Positions 35,577 to 44,200 of a DNA stretch of 64,000 nt are shown piece by piece. Each line of letters starts with the position of its first letter. The first letter of the stretch is position 1. The notes below the pieces were generated by a model. That model saw only the letters and a list, made by a program, of their open reading frames with translations, ran no database searches and was not told the DNA's origin. Position numbers and translations under genes: made by a program. Origin of the DNA: Actinotignum timonense (GTDB lineage Bacteria; Actinomycetota; Actinomycetes; Actinomycetales; Actinomycetaceae). The DNA lies in assembly GCF_030216305.1 (NCBI RefSeq), contig NZ_JASOKT010000002.1:174524-238523 (forward strand), in the 5' to 3' direction.

Positions 35577-35620
35577 CCGGAGGGGCCGCGCTTGCGGCCC
35601 CTCCGGGCGTGCAGTTTTAT
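35577..35620 (+). terminator. Strong intrinsic terminator after the binding-protein gene
   Basis: A 13-bp GC-rich stem (CCGGAGGGGCCGC 35577-35589 with its complement 35594-35606) and loop GCTT are extended by CTGCA/TGCAG, followed by TTTTAT. Located 43 bp past the stop, it should lower permease expression relative to the binding protein. Confidence 0.88.
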
Positions 35621-35741
35621 CACCCTTCCTGTGTCACATCCCACGTCCCATTTCGTCTGGAAATGCTTATGTACTATAGTCACCGAGTAAAATTGTCCGA
35701 ACCGGCGCCCATCGGCACACAGAACGGAAAGAAGTCTCGCG

Positions 35742-37268
35742 GTGTATAAATTCATCGCCAAACGAATTGGCATCTCAGTACTTATCCTCTGGGCCGCGTC
35801 GCTCCTTATCTTCGTTCTTACGATTAATTCGGGCGACCCCCTCGAGGACCTTCGCGAATCCAATAACCCGAATCGCGAAAACCTCATGCAGCAGCGCTCC
35901 TCCTTCATGGGCCTCGACCTGCCCTGGTACGAGCGCTATTGGACTTGGCTGACCGGAGCCGCAAAATGCTTCATCGGCCAGTGCGACCTGGGCGTCAATC
36001 GTTCCGGACAGTCTGTCAATGACATGCTCGGTCAGGCCGCTTCCGCCACCTTGCGCCTCGTGCTGGCGGCCACCTTCCTCGCGATCTTCTTCGGAATCTT
36101 CTTCGGTGTGATGAGTGCTATCCGCCGCTACACCGGTTTCGATTACGTCGTGACCTTCCTCGCCTTCACCTTCTACTCACTGCCCGCTTTCGTCTTCGCG
36201 GTGCTCCTGAAGGAATACGGCGCTATTCGCTTTAATGACTGGCTGGCAGATCCAACAATCTCACTGGTTACTATTGTCATATTTGCCGGTATCTTCGCAC
36301 TCTTTGTGCAGGCCCTCGTGGCCGGAGGCCCGAAGCGGCGCGCCATGGCCGCGGCCATCAGCTTCGCCATCGCCTTCGGCGTCATGGAATACATTTCCGT
36401 AACCCGTGCCTTCCTGGAACCCACCGGCGGGCTGTGGATCGAAGCCCTCATGGGTCTAGCCGGCACGGTGCTCTTCACCGGCCTCTTCCTCGGCTTCTCC
36501 AATAAGCGCGGCTTTGCTGTGGTGGGCGCCAATGCCGCGATTATGTTCGTCATCGTGGCGGCCTGCTCGAATATGCTCTGGGAGCCCACGTGGGGCTTCC
36601 TCTTCCTGATCCTGGCTCTCGGTATCGCCGCCTCCGTGGGCGTGTCCTACTTCTTCGGTGGCTACGCCCGTCGTTCGGTCACCTGGGCCTCGATTTGGGC
36701 CGTGTTCTCGGTGTGGATCGCGATTATCTTCGATTTTGCCGCCCGGTACTGGTCCACCTACCTGCCGCTCACCCAGAACCGCCCGATTTCCACCATCGGT
36801 TCGATGACCCCGAATTTCCAGGGCAGCCACGTTTTCTGGCTCAGCTTCCTGGATTCCTTCACCCACCTCCTACTGCCGACGATCTCGCTGACGCTCATGT
36901 CCATCGCGTCCTATACGCGCTATACGCGCTCGTCCATGCTGGAAGTGCTCGGTCAGGATTACATCCGTACCGCGCGCGCCAAGGGCCTGCCCGAACATAC
37001 GGTTATCACCCGGCACGCGTTCCGTAACGCCATGCTGCCGCTGCTCACCATTATCGCTTTCGATTTCGCAGGCCTCATTGGCGGTGCGGTTATTACCGAA
37101 ACGGTCTTCGGCTGGAAGGGCATGGGTGAACTCTTCCGAACGGGCCTGGCCCAGGTAGACCCGGCCCCCGTTATGGCCTTCTTCTTGGTCACCGGCGGAG
37201 CCGCGGTGCTCATGAATATGGTCGCGGACATCATGTACGCCTACGTCGATCCTCGGATTAGGCGGTAA
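35742..37268 (+). CDS. Oligopeptide ABC transporter permease (DppB-like) with large insertion
   Basis: 508-aa inner-membrane permease. The N-terminus (IAKRIGISVLILWAASLLIFVL) and C-terminal half, with the EAA loop YTRSSMLEVLGQDYIRTARAKGLPEHTV and LIGGAVITETVFGWKGMGELF, are typical DppB/OppB. Between about residues 165 and 340 lie extra hydrophobic helices (LVTIVIFAGIFALFVQALVAGG, IEALMGLAGTVLFTGLFLGF, SVTWASIWAVFSVWIAIIF) that ordinary 310-aa members lack. GTG at 35742 follows GGAAAGAAG. It pairs with the downstream DppC-like permease. Confidence 0.9.
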   Translation: MYKFIAKRIGISVLILWAASLLIFVLTINSGDPLEDLRESNNPNRENLMQQRSSFMGLDLPWYERYWTWLTGAAKCFIGQCDLGVNRSGQSVNDMLGQAASATLRLVLAATFLAIFFGIFFGVMSAIRRYTGFDYVVTFLAFTFYSLPAFVFAVLLKEYGAIRFNDWLADPTISLVTIVIFAGIFALFVQALVAGGPKRRAMAAAISFAIAFGVMEYISVTRAFLEPTGGLWIEALMGLAGTVLFTGLFLGFSNKRGFAVVGANAAIMFVIVAACSNMLWEPTWGFLFLILALGIAASVGVSYFFGGYARRSVTWASIWAVFSVWIAIIFDFAARYWSTYLPLTQNRPISTIGSMTPNFQGSHVFWLSFLDSFTHLLLPTISLTLMSIASYTRYTRSSMLEVLGQDYIRTARAKGLPEHTVITRHAFRNAMLPLLTIIAFDFAGLIGGAVITETVFGWKGMGELFRTGLAQVDPAPVMAFFLVTGGAAVLMNMVADIMYAYVDPRIRR

Positions 37269-37319
37269 GCATGAGCCTGACTACCCCCATGAATCGTCAC
37301 CAAGCCCGAGGAGAATCCG

Positions 37320-38471
37320 ATGAGTGAGAATCGCTCGAAAACAACCGTCGCGTCGCTCGACCCGGAACACGTTGTTGAGGTCGACGACGCTCAGCTCGCT
37401 TCCTCCAGCCCCTCCTATTCCCAGGGGCGCCTGGTACTGCGCCGCTTCCTGCGGCATAAGCCCGCGATGGTATCCGCCGTCGTTCTTATTCTTGTGACGC
37501 TGGTGGCCTTCCTGTCCATTGGCTGGAATATGAGCTTCTTTGGGCTGCACTGGCATTTCTCCGGTTTGTGGCGCCACAATTACACGGATGTTCTGGATGT
37601 CGTCAATAACGGCAAACCGACCTTGACCTGGACCTCGCTGGGCGAACACCCCTTCGGGCAGGACAATATCGGCAAGGACTACTTCGCCCTGACCATGAAG
37701 GGCACCCAGATTTCTATTATTATCGCCTTCGTCGTCGGGCTGGTGTCCACCATTATCGGCACGGTTATCGGCGCGGCCGCCGGTTACTTCCGCGGCTGGA
37801 CCGAAGCGATCCTCATGCGCATTACCGACCTCTTCATCGTGATCCCGCTGCTCATCCTCGCCGCGGTTATCGGCAAGATGGTGGGAAGCCAGGGCATTTT
37901 GTTCCTCGCGGTTATGCTGGGTGTGCTCTCCTGGACGGGCCTGGCGCGCCTGGTGCGCGGCGAAGTGCTCTCCTTGCGGGAACGCGAATTCGTGGCCTCG
38001 GCCCGCGCGCTGGGAGCCTCCCCGTGGCGTATTATTTTCCGCCACATCCTCCCGAACTGCCTGGGCACGATTATTGTTTCGGCAACCCTGTCGATTTCTT
38101 CGGCCATTCTGCTGGAAACGTCGCTGTCCTTCCTCGGTTTCGGGGTGCGCCCGCCGGCAACTTCGCTCGGCCTGCTTATTTCTACCTACCAGACCACGTT
38201 CTCGACCCGCCCCTGGCTCTTCTTTGCCCCGGCCGGTCTGATCCTCATCATCGCGCTGTCCATTAACTTCATCGGTGACGGCCTGCGTGATGCCTTCGAT
38301 CCGCGCCAGCGTTCTGCGGTCTCGCGCCGCAAGATGAAGGCCCTTGCGGAAGGACATATTGAGAACGACGTCGAAGCTGATCTCATGCCGGTGACCACCG
38401 CGGCCACCACCGCGACGGGTGGCGAGCACGCCGCTCCCGCATCCGACGCCACCGAAAGGAAGGGCGAATAA
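37320..38471 (+). CDS. Oligopeptide ABC transporter permease (DppC-like)
   Basis: 383-aa second permease. About residues 35-60 form the first helix (PAMVSAVVLILVTLVAFLSI). The binding-protein-dependent transport domain follows with the EAA loop LREREFVASARALGASPWRIIFRHILPNCLGTIIV, and SLSFLGFGVRPPATSLGLLIS near the end. The C-terminal tail of about 60 residues is cytoplasmic, rich in Ala/Thr/His. Translation is probably coupled to the next gene because the stop codon and following ATG are directly adjacent. Confidence 0.92.
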   Translation: MSENRSKTTVASLDPEHVVEVDDAQLASSSPSYSQGRLVLRRFLRHKPAMVSAVVLILVTLVAFLSIGWNMSFFGLHWHFSGLWRHNYTDVLDVVNNGKPTLTWTSLGEHPFGQDNIGKDYFALTMKGTQISIIIAFVVGLVSTIIGTVIGAAAGYFRGWTEAILMRITDLFIVIPLLILAAVIGKMVGSQGILFLAVMLGVLSWTGLARLVRGEVLSLREREFVASARALGASPWRIIFRHILPNCLGTIIVSATLSISSAILLETSLSFLGFGVRPPATSLGLLISTYQTTFSTRPWLFFAPAGLILIIALSINFIGDGLRDAFDPRQRSAVSRRKMKALAEGHIENDVEADLMPVTTAATTATGGEHAAPASDATERKGE

Positions 38472-40289
38472 ATGCGTCTCGGAAAACGCGCTGCAACAAC
38501 GCACGATAAAGCTGCCTCCTCGGCCACGGCCACGCTGAAGGCCGACCAGCCCGTCGTCACCCCGCACCCGAAAACCGATAAGCCGGTGCTCGGCTTCGGT
38601 GAACTGGACGTCAAATTCGCCACCGAATTCGGTGCGGTTCACGCCGTGCGCGGCGTGAGTATCGATGTACGCCCGGGTGAAGTGGTGGGCCTGGTAGGCG
38701 AATCCGGTTCCGGCAAGTCCGTCACCTCCACCACGGCCCTCGGCCTGCTCCCTTCCAATGCTGTTATTAGCGGAAGCGTGCAGGTGGCCGGGCGGGAAGT
38801 GCGCGGGATGACCTCGCGGGGCATGCGCGCCCTGCGCGGTGCCGAAGTGGGCATGGTGTTCCAGGAACCCATGACCGCCCTCAACCCGGTGCTCACCATT
38901 GGCCGTCAGATGACGGAAGGCCTGGAAACCCACGGGCTCGCCTTCGGGGAAGATGCCCGCAATCGCGCGGTTGCCATGCTCAAGGCTGTGGGGTTGCCCG
39001 ATGCCGAAGAGCGCATGAACCAGTACCCGCACCAGCTTTCCGGCGGGCAGCGCCAGCGCGTGGTCATCGCGATCGCGCTCATCGCCAACCCCTCCGTCAT
39101 TATTGCGGACGAACCGACCACCGCCCTGGATGTCACTGTCCAGGCCGATATCCTCGACCTGCTGCGCTCCCTCAAGGACCAGCTCAATACCGGCATTCTG
39201 CTTATCACCCACTCCATGGGTGTTATTGCGGATATGGCCGACCGGGTCCATGTGATGTTCAAGGGTGAGATTGTGGAATCGGGCGACGTCGTTCAGGTTC
39301 TGAACCACCCCAAGCACCCGTATACGCGCCGACTGCTGGAAGCCGTGCCGCATCTGGGCCAGGGCCGCGAGCAATTCGGTTTCTCCCTGGAAAAGGAAGC
39401 TTCTATCGACCTCAATAAGAAGGTGCTAGAAGCTAAGGACCTCGTTATCGAATACGAGATTCCCGGCAAGGAGCCCTTCCGCGCGGTTGACCATGTGTCC
39501 TTGGATGTTGCCGAGCGTGAGATCGTGGGCCTCGTGGGTGAATCCGGTTCGGGTAAATCCACCATCGGTAAATGCGTGCTCGGGCTCATCCCGGCGGCTT
39601 CCGGTGAGGTGAAGATCTTCGGCGAGGACCTCGTGGGTGCTTCGCGTAAGCACGCTCAGGAACTGCGCCAGCACGTGGGTGTGGTCTTCCAGGATCCGGC
39701 CGCGTCTCTCGACCCGCGTTTCCCGGTGGGCGATTGCATTATGGAACCGCTCGATGTTCATAAGGTCGGCACGAAGGCGGAACGCCGCCAGCGGGTGTAC
39801 GACCTGCTCGATGCGGTACGCCTGCCGCGTTCCTCCTTCAACCGCTACCCGCATGAGCTTTCCGGCGGGCAGCGCCAGCGCGTGTGCATCGCCCGCGCCC
39901 TGGCCCTGCGCCCCAAGCTCCTCATCGCGGACGAACCGACCTCCGCGCTGGACGTGTCCGTCCAGGCCCAGGTCCTCACCATGCTCTCTGAACTCCAGGA
40001 CGACATGGGCTTCGCCTGCCTCTTCATTTCGCACGATCTCGCGGTGGTCGATATGCTTTCGCACCGCGTGGTGGTGTTGCAAAACGGCAAGGTCGTGGAA
40101 GCGGGCCAGCGCGAGGACGTTCTCCACAACCCGCAGGAAGCCTACACTCAGCGCCTCCTGGCCGCCGCCCCGGTTCCCGAACCGATTGAGCAGCGCCGCC
40201 GCCGCGAAGAACGCCACGCGCTGCTGCGCAAGCAGGGCCGTGAAGTCTCGCGTTTGCGTTTGAATGAGAACGACGACGCCGCCAACTAG
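38472..40289 (+). CDS. Fused double ATP-binding protein of the peptide importer
   Basis: 605-aa protein with two complete ABC domains, equal to DppD and DppF fused. Domain 1 (about 35-300) has Walker A GESGSGKSVTS, signature LSGGQRQRVVIAIAL and Walker B VIIADEPTTALD. Domain 2 (about 320-590) has GESGSGKSTIGK, LSGGQRQRVCIARAL and LLIADEPTSALD. The oligopeptide-type C-terminal extension with NPQEAYTQRLLAAAP is present in the second half. One polypeptide can therefore supply both nucleotide-binding sites for the permease pair. It abuts the dppC-like stop. Confidence 0.95.
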   Translation: MRLGKRAATTHDKAASSATATLKADQPVVTPHPKTDKPVLGFGELDVKFATEFGAVHAVRGVSIDVRPGEVVGLVGESGSGKSVTSTTALGLLPSNAVISGSVQVAGREVRGMTSRGMRALRGAEVGMVFQEPMTALNPVLTIGRQMTEGLETHGLAFGEDARNRAVAMLKAVGLPDAEERMNQYPHQLSGGQRQRVVIAIALIANPSVIIADEPTTALDVTVQADILDLLRSLKDQLNTGILLITHSMGVIADMADRVHVMFKGEIVESGDVVQVLNHPKHPYTRRLLEAVPHLGQGREQFGFSLEKEASIDLNKKVLEAKDLVIEYEIPGKEPFRAVDHVSLDVAEREIVGLVGESGSGKSTIGKCVLGLIPAASGEVKIFGEDLVGASRKHAQELRQHVGVVFQDPAASLDPRFPVGDCIMEPLDVHKVGTKAERRQRVYDLLDAVRLPRSSFNRYPHELSGGQRQRVCIARALALRPKLLIADEPTSALDVSVQAQVLTMLSELQDDMGFACLFISHDLAVVDMLSHRVVVLQNGKVVEAGQREDVLHNPQEAYTQRLLAAAPVPEPIEQRRRREERHALLRKQGREVSRLRLNENDDAAN

Positions 40290-40308
40290 GCGAGAGTTAC
40301 TCCGGCGC

Positions 40309-41010
40309 TCAGGTGAATGCCAGGCCGCAGGCCGCGGCTAGGCAGGCCACCCACGCCACACACAGAACCGCTCGGTTGCGATCCACGGATCGTACCGGGC
40401 GGTTTGTGCTATTTGGGTGGTCCGCAGTCTCAAGGGCACGTGAGTGGGCGGCCCGCAGCTGCTGCGCGGCCCGGGCGAGGGTGACCCAGCGGGTGCGGGT
40501 AGTAGCGCCACGCCCGGGCAGCGCGGGAAGATCAGCGTGGCGAGCCGCAGCCGGATGTCGGGCGGGAAGAAGCCGACGCCCGGCCGCCAGCGCGCCGCCA
40601 GCCGGGAACGCCGCCGCATCCCAATGCTGCCCGCCCCGGGCGTGCGTGGTGAGATAGAAACGGGTAGTGAAACGCGCCACCGTGCCCCAGGGCAGGTAGA
40701 TGGTACGCAGCGGGTTAATAATCGTTAGGCCCACCGCGCTATAGCGCAGTTCGGGGAGGAAGAAAAAAGAATAGGCGGCGCCGGCCACCCCGGCCCCCAG
40801 GAAAGCGGCGGCAAGAGCGGAGAGCGGCATAGGAACCCCGGCCGCGATGAGAATCAGGGGTGCGAAGCCAAGGGCACTGAGAAGGCCGCCTTTGACGATC
40901 TGGCCGCGCGAACGCAGGGTCACCTCGCCGGCTTGACGTTTCACTCTGCCGTGCCCGGCCGTTTCGTTCCCGTGCCCGGCCGCGCCCGCGTGCGTACCTT
41001 CCGCACTCAC
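40309..41010 (-). CDS. PH-domain-like membrane protein
   Basis: 233-aa protein with two central membrane helices (GLLSALGFAPLILIAAGVPM and LSALAAAFLGAGVAGAAYSFFF), then LRYSAVGLTIINPLRTIYLPWGTVARF, which resembles a bacterial PH-like (bPH) domain. It ends with another hydrophobic helix. The segment from about 125 to 200 is Ala/Arg-rich and low in complexity. It overlaps its upstream neighbour by ATGA, and the two look like distant paralogs: both carry helices followed by a D/E/Y-x-x-G-x-T-I-x-N motif. Function unknown. Confidence 0.55.
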   Translation of the reverse strand: MSAEGTHAGAAGHGNETAGHGRVKRQAGEVTLRSRGQIVKGGLLSALGFAPLILIAAGVPMPLSALAAAFLGAGVAGAAYSFFFLPELRYSAVGLTIINPLRTIYLPWGTVARFTTRFYLTTHARGGQHWDAAAFPAGGALAAGRRLLPARHPAAARHADLPALPGRGATTRTRWVTLARAAQQLRAAHSRALETADHPNSTNRPVRSVDRNRAVLCVAWVACLAAACGLAFT

Positions 41011-41585
41011 AGCGCCACCGACCAGGCAATACCGCCGAGCACCCCGAGTACCCCGGCCACCGCGAAGGCGAGCCGATCCCAGGCCCAGTGCCGCTCCACC
41101 CGCGGATGCTCGCTCGGGGCACCCGCGGGAACATAACGGGAGGCCACCGACTCAATGAACTTCCGCACCGGCAGCGTTGCCGTGGTGACCGTATGATCCC
41201 CGGAATCGTGGACCGGGACGGCGCGGCGGGTATCCGGGGTGGGGCGCCCGACGGAGCCGAAGGCGCGGGCGTGGATGGCTGCTCCGTCCGTCGTCGTGAT
41301 AACAAGACCGTACCCGGATTCGACCCCGCGCAAACGAGGGAACGGAACCCGCAGGTCGCGGAAGGTATTGCGTATCGTCACCCCGGAATCGTCTACGTCC
41401 ACGCTGGGCAAATAGAAGAGCGCATACCTGGCCAGGCACATGCCGGCGGCGAACACAGCCGCGGGCGGCAAATAACCCCATCCGCCCTGCCACACCTGCA
41501 TGACCAGCGCGATGATTCCGATAGCGCCGCACAGCCCGGCGGCGGGGGCGGCCGAGGCGCCGCGAAGACGATAACGTGCAGACAT
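41007..41585 (-). CDS. PH-domain-containing membrane protein
   Basis: 192-aa protein. Two helices (GLCGAIGIIALVMQVW and LPPAAVFAAGMCLARYALF) are followed by LPSVDVDDSGVTIRNTFRDLRVPFPRLRGVESGYGLVITT, a typical PH_6/bPH-like start, and a C-terminal helix (LAFAVAGVLGVLGGIAWSV). The start is at either of two in-frame ATGs (41591 or 41585). Such proteins are common and uncharacterised in actinobacteria. Coupled to the second PH-like gene by a 4-bp overlap and divergent from typA. Confidence 0.7.
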   Translation of the reverse strand: MSARYRLRGASAAPAAGLCGAIGIIALVMQVWQGGWGYLPPAAVFAAGMCLARYALFYLPSVDVDDSGVTIRNTFRDLRVPFPRLRGVESGYGLVITTTDGAAIHARAFGSVGRPTPDTRRAVPVHDSGDHTVTTATLPVRKFIESVASRYVPAGAPSEHPRVERHWAWDRLAFAVAGVLGVLGGIAWSVAL

Positions 41586-41756
41586 AAGCATATTTTCCCA
41601 CGTTCGCGCCCCGATTGCCGATTCCCGCAGCCGGCGGTGGTGATTCTTGACATGGTGGCGTATACGGCGGCGGCCAGGCGAGTAACATTGCCAGGGGTTT
41701 GCGCTCGCGCAGCCCGTATGTCACAACGCCGGCGCGGGTCGGCAGGGAAGTAGGTT

Positions 41757-43679
41757 ATGGATAGTCGCAACGATCTTCGCAACGTTGCCATTGTGGCGCA
41801 CGTTGATCACGGGAAAACCACTCTCGTGGACGCGCTCATGTGGCAGGCCGGGGCTTTCGGAGAGCGCGCCACCGTGGAGAAAACCGGGGAGCGCGTCATG
41901 GATTCGGGAGAACTGGAACGCGAAAAAGGCATCACCATCCTCGCGAAGAACACCGCGATCCATTACCGCGGGCCGGCCGCGGCCGCAGCCGGCGCACCTG
42001 AGGGCATCACCATTAACGTGATCGATACCCCCGGCCACGCCGATTTCGGCGGGGAAGTCGAACGCGGGCTGTCCATGGTGGACGGCGTTATTTTGCTCGT
42101 GGACGCCTCCGAGGGCCCGCTTCCGCAAACTCGTTTCGTGCTGCGCAAGGCCCTGGAAGCCTCGTTGCCCGTCATTATTGTTATTAATAAGGTGGATCGC
42201 CCGGACGCGCGCATCGCCGAGGTGGAATCCGAAACCCAGGATCTCCTCCTTTCCCTCGCCTCCGACCTGGATCATCCCGATCCGGATATGCTCGATTCCC
42301 TCCTGGAAACCCCGGTGATTTACGCTTCCGCGAAGGCCGGGCGCGCGAGCCTGACCCGCCCGGCGGACGGCCAGCTGCCCGAAAGCGCCGATCTGGAGCC
42401 GCTGTTTGAGGCGATTGTGAACTATATTCCCGCCCCGCATTTCGAGGCGGACGCCCCGCTGGCCGCCCAGGTCACCAATCTGGATGCTTCGCCTTTCCTT
42501 GGCCGTATCGCCCTGCTGCGGATTTATTCGGGCACCATTAAGAAGGGCGCGACGGTTGCGTGGGTACGCGCTGATGGTACGACGTCGTCGGCCCATATCT
42601 CGGAACTGCTTCTCACCGAAGGTCTGGAACGTAAGCCGGCCACCTCTGCCCGGGCCGGCGATATTGTGGCGATCGCGGGTATTCCGGATATTACGATTGG
42701 TGATTCCCTGGTGGATCCGGACGATCCGCGCCCGCTGCCGCCCATCCACGTGGATGACCCGGCTATTTCTATGACCATCGGGATTAATACTTCGCCGTTG
42801 GCCGGGACCGAAGGCAAGGGCCATAAGCTCACCGCGCGGCAGGTCAAGGACCGCCTCGATCAGGAACTCGTGGGTAATGTGTCCATCCGGGTGCTCCCCA
42901 CCGGCCGCCCTGATGCCTGGGAAGTGCAGGATCGCGGAGAATTGGCTCTGGCGATTCTGGTGGAGCAGATGCGCCGCGAAGGTTTCGAGCTGACGGTGGG
43001 CAAGCCCCAGGTCGTCACCCGCACCATTGACGGGACTGTATGCGAGCCGATGCAGCGCACCACCATTGACGTGCCCGAAGAATACCTCGGCGCGGTTACC
43101 CAGCTCATGGCGGCCCGCAAGGGACTCATGGAAACGATGGCGAATCACGGCACCGGCTGGGTGCGCATGGAATTTGTGGTGCCGGCCCGCGGCATGATTG
43201 GTTTCCGCTCCGCGTTCCTCACCCAGACCCGCGGCACCGGCATCGCCGCCTCCATCTCGGAAGGCTACGCGCCCTGGATGGGTGAGATTTCCTCGCGGGC
43301 CACCGGCTCCCTGGTCTCTGATCGGGCCGGGCAGGTCACCGCCTACGCCCTCCAGCGCCTGGAAGACCGCGGCACGTTCTTCGTGACCCCGGGCCAGGAA
43401 GTGTACGAGGGCCAAGTGGTGGGCGAAAACCCGCGCGACGAGGATATGGACGTCAATGTGGTGCGCGCCAAGGAAATGACAAATATGCGCTCGGCCACCG
43501 CCGACGTGTTTGAGACCCTGCAAGCGCCCCGACGGCTTACCCTAGAAGAAGCTATGGAATTCGCTGCTGATGACGAATGCCTGGAAGTAACCCCGGAATC
43601 CGTGCGGGTGCGCAAAGTCGTGCTCAGCGCGGTGGAACGGGGCAAGATCGCCGGGCGGAAGAAGCGCGCGAAGAAGTAG
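41757..43679 (+). CDS. typA: Ribosome-associated GTPase TypA/BipA
   Basis: 640-aa translational GTPase of the EF-G class. G motifs are [15 protein letters not shown] (G1), a switch I with [28 protein letters not shown] (G3) and [12 protein letters not shown] (G4). Domains II, III and V follow, with the BipA C-terminal signature [19 protein letters not shown] and a final [22 protein letters not shown]. It associates with ribosomes under stress. A hydrophilic insert ([11 protein letters not shown]) lies between G2 and G3. The ATG follows GAAGTAGG. Confidence 0.97.
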   Translation: MDSRNDLRNVAIVAHVDHGKTTLVDALMWQAGAFGERATVEKTGERVMDSGELEREKGITILAKNTAIHYRGPAAAAAGAPEGITINVIDTPGHADFGGEVERGLSMVDGVILLVDASEGPLPQTRFVLRKALEASLPVIIVINKVDRPDARIAEVESETQDLLLSLASDLDHPDPDMLDSLLETPVIYASAKAGRASLTRPADGQLPESADLEPLFEAIVNYIPAPHFEADAPLAAQVTNLDASPFLGRIALLRIYSGTIKKGATVAWVRADGTTSSAHISELLLTEGLERKPATSARAGDIVAIAGIPDITIGDSLVDPDDPRPLPPIHVDDPAISMTIGINTSPLAGTEGKGHKLTARQVKDRLDQELVGNVSIRVLPTGRPDAWEVQDRGELALAILVEQMRREGFELTVGKPQVVTRTIDGTVCEPMQRTTIDVPEEYLGAVTQLMAARKGLMETMANHGTGWVRMEFVVPARGMIGFRSAFLTQTRGTGIAASISEGYAPWMGEISSRATGSLVSDRAGQVTAYALQRLEDRGTFFVTPGQEVYEGQVVGENPRDEDMDVNVVRAKEMTNMRSATADVFETLQAPRRLTLEEAMEFAADDECLEVTPESVRVRKVVLSAVERGKIAGRKKRAKK

Positions 43680-43702
43680 CGCCCGCCCAGACAAGGAGTG
43701 AG

Positions 43703-44200
43703 ATGAGGAACCGCACCCCGCGCTCAGGCGCGCCTTCGGCCGCGTTTGGAACCGCGCTGCGGACGTGCGCGAAGCTCGCCACCGGCCTGCTGCTCGGGGC
43801 CTTCGCCGGGGCGCTGGCCGCGGTCACTCACGCGGGGCTCGCGGGAATTCCCGGCCTGGCCACCGATATTGTGTGGATCGGTCCGCTCCTCGCCACGCTA
43901 CTCATTGCCAGTGGCGCATCTTTCGCCCGCGATTGGCTAGGATCGTGGTGCTGGGCTGGATTCTGGCTGGGTGAAGTGGCCCTCACCTTCTGGGCTTTTG
44001 CCGCACCCGGCTACGGTGACATCGTGGCCTTCCACGGGGTGGCCGCGAATCTCTGGCTTGTTCTGGCTCCGCTCGCCGGGGCATTCCCGCTGATCGGCGC
44101 TCTGGTGCGCCGCCGGCATTCCACGCCTCCGGGCCCACACCCGCTGGCCAACCAGGATCAACCACAGGAGGACGCATGCGACCTGAGCACACGCCGCTGA
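43703..44200 (+). CDS. Conserved small membrane protein, unknown function
   Basis: 165-aa protein with four predicted helices (LATGLLLGAFAGALAAVTH, DIVWIGPLLATLLIASGASF, WCWAGFWLGEVALTFWAFA and AANLWLVLAPLAGAFPLIGAL) and a Pro/Gln/Asp-rich C-terminus. Not recognised by name. AAGGAG precedes the ATG. It overlaps the VanW-family gene by 25 nt in the same direction, suggesting the two are cotranscribed with typA. Confidence 0.7.
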   Translation: MRNRTPRSGAPSAAFGTALRTCAKLATGLLLGAFAGALAAVTHAGLAGIPGLATDIVWIGPLLATLLIASGASFARDWLGSWCWAGFWLGEVALTFWAFAAPGYGDIVAFHGVAANLWLVLAPLAGAFPLIGALVRRRHSTPPGPHPLANQDQPQEDACDLSTRR

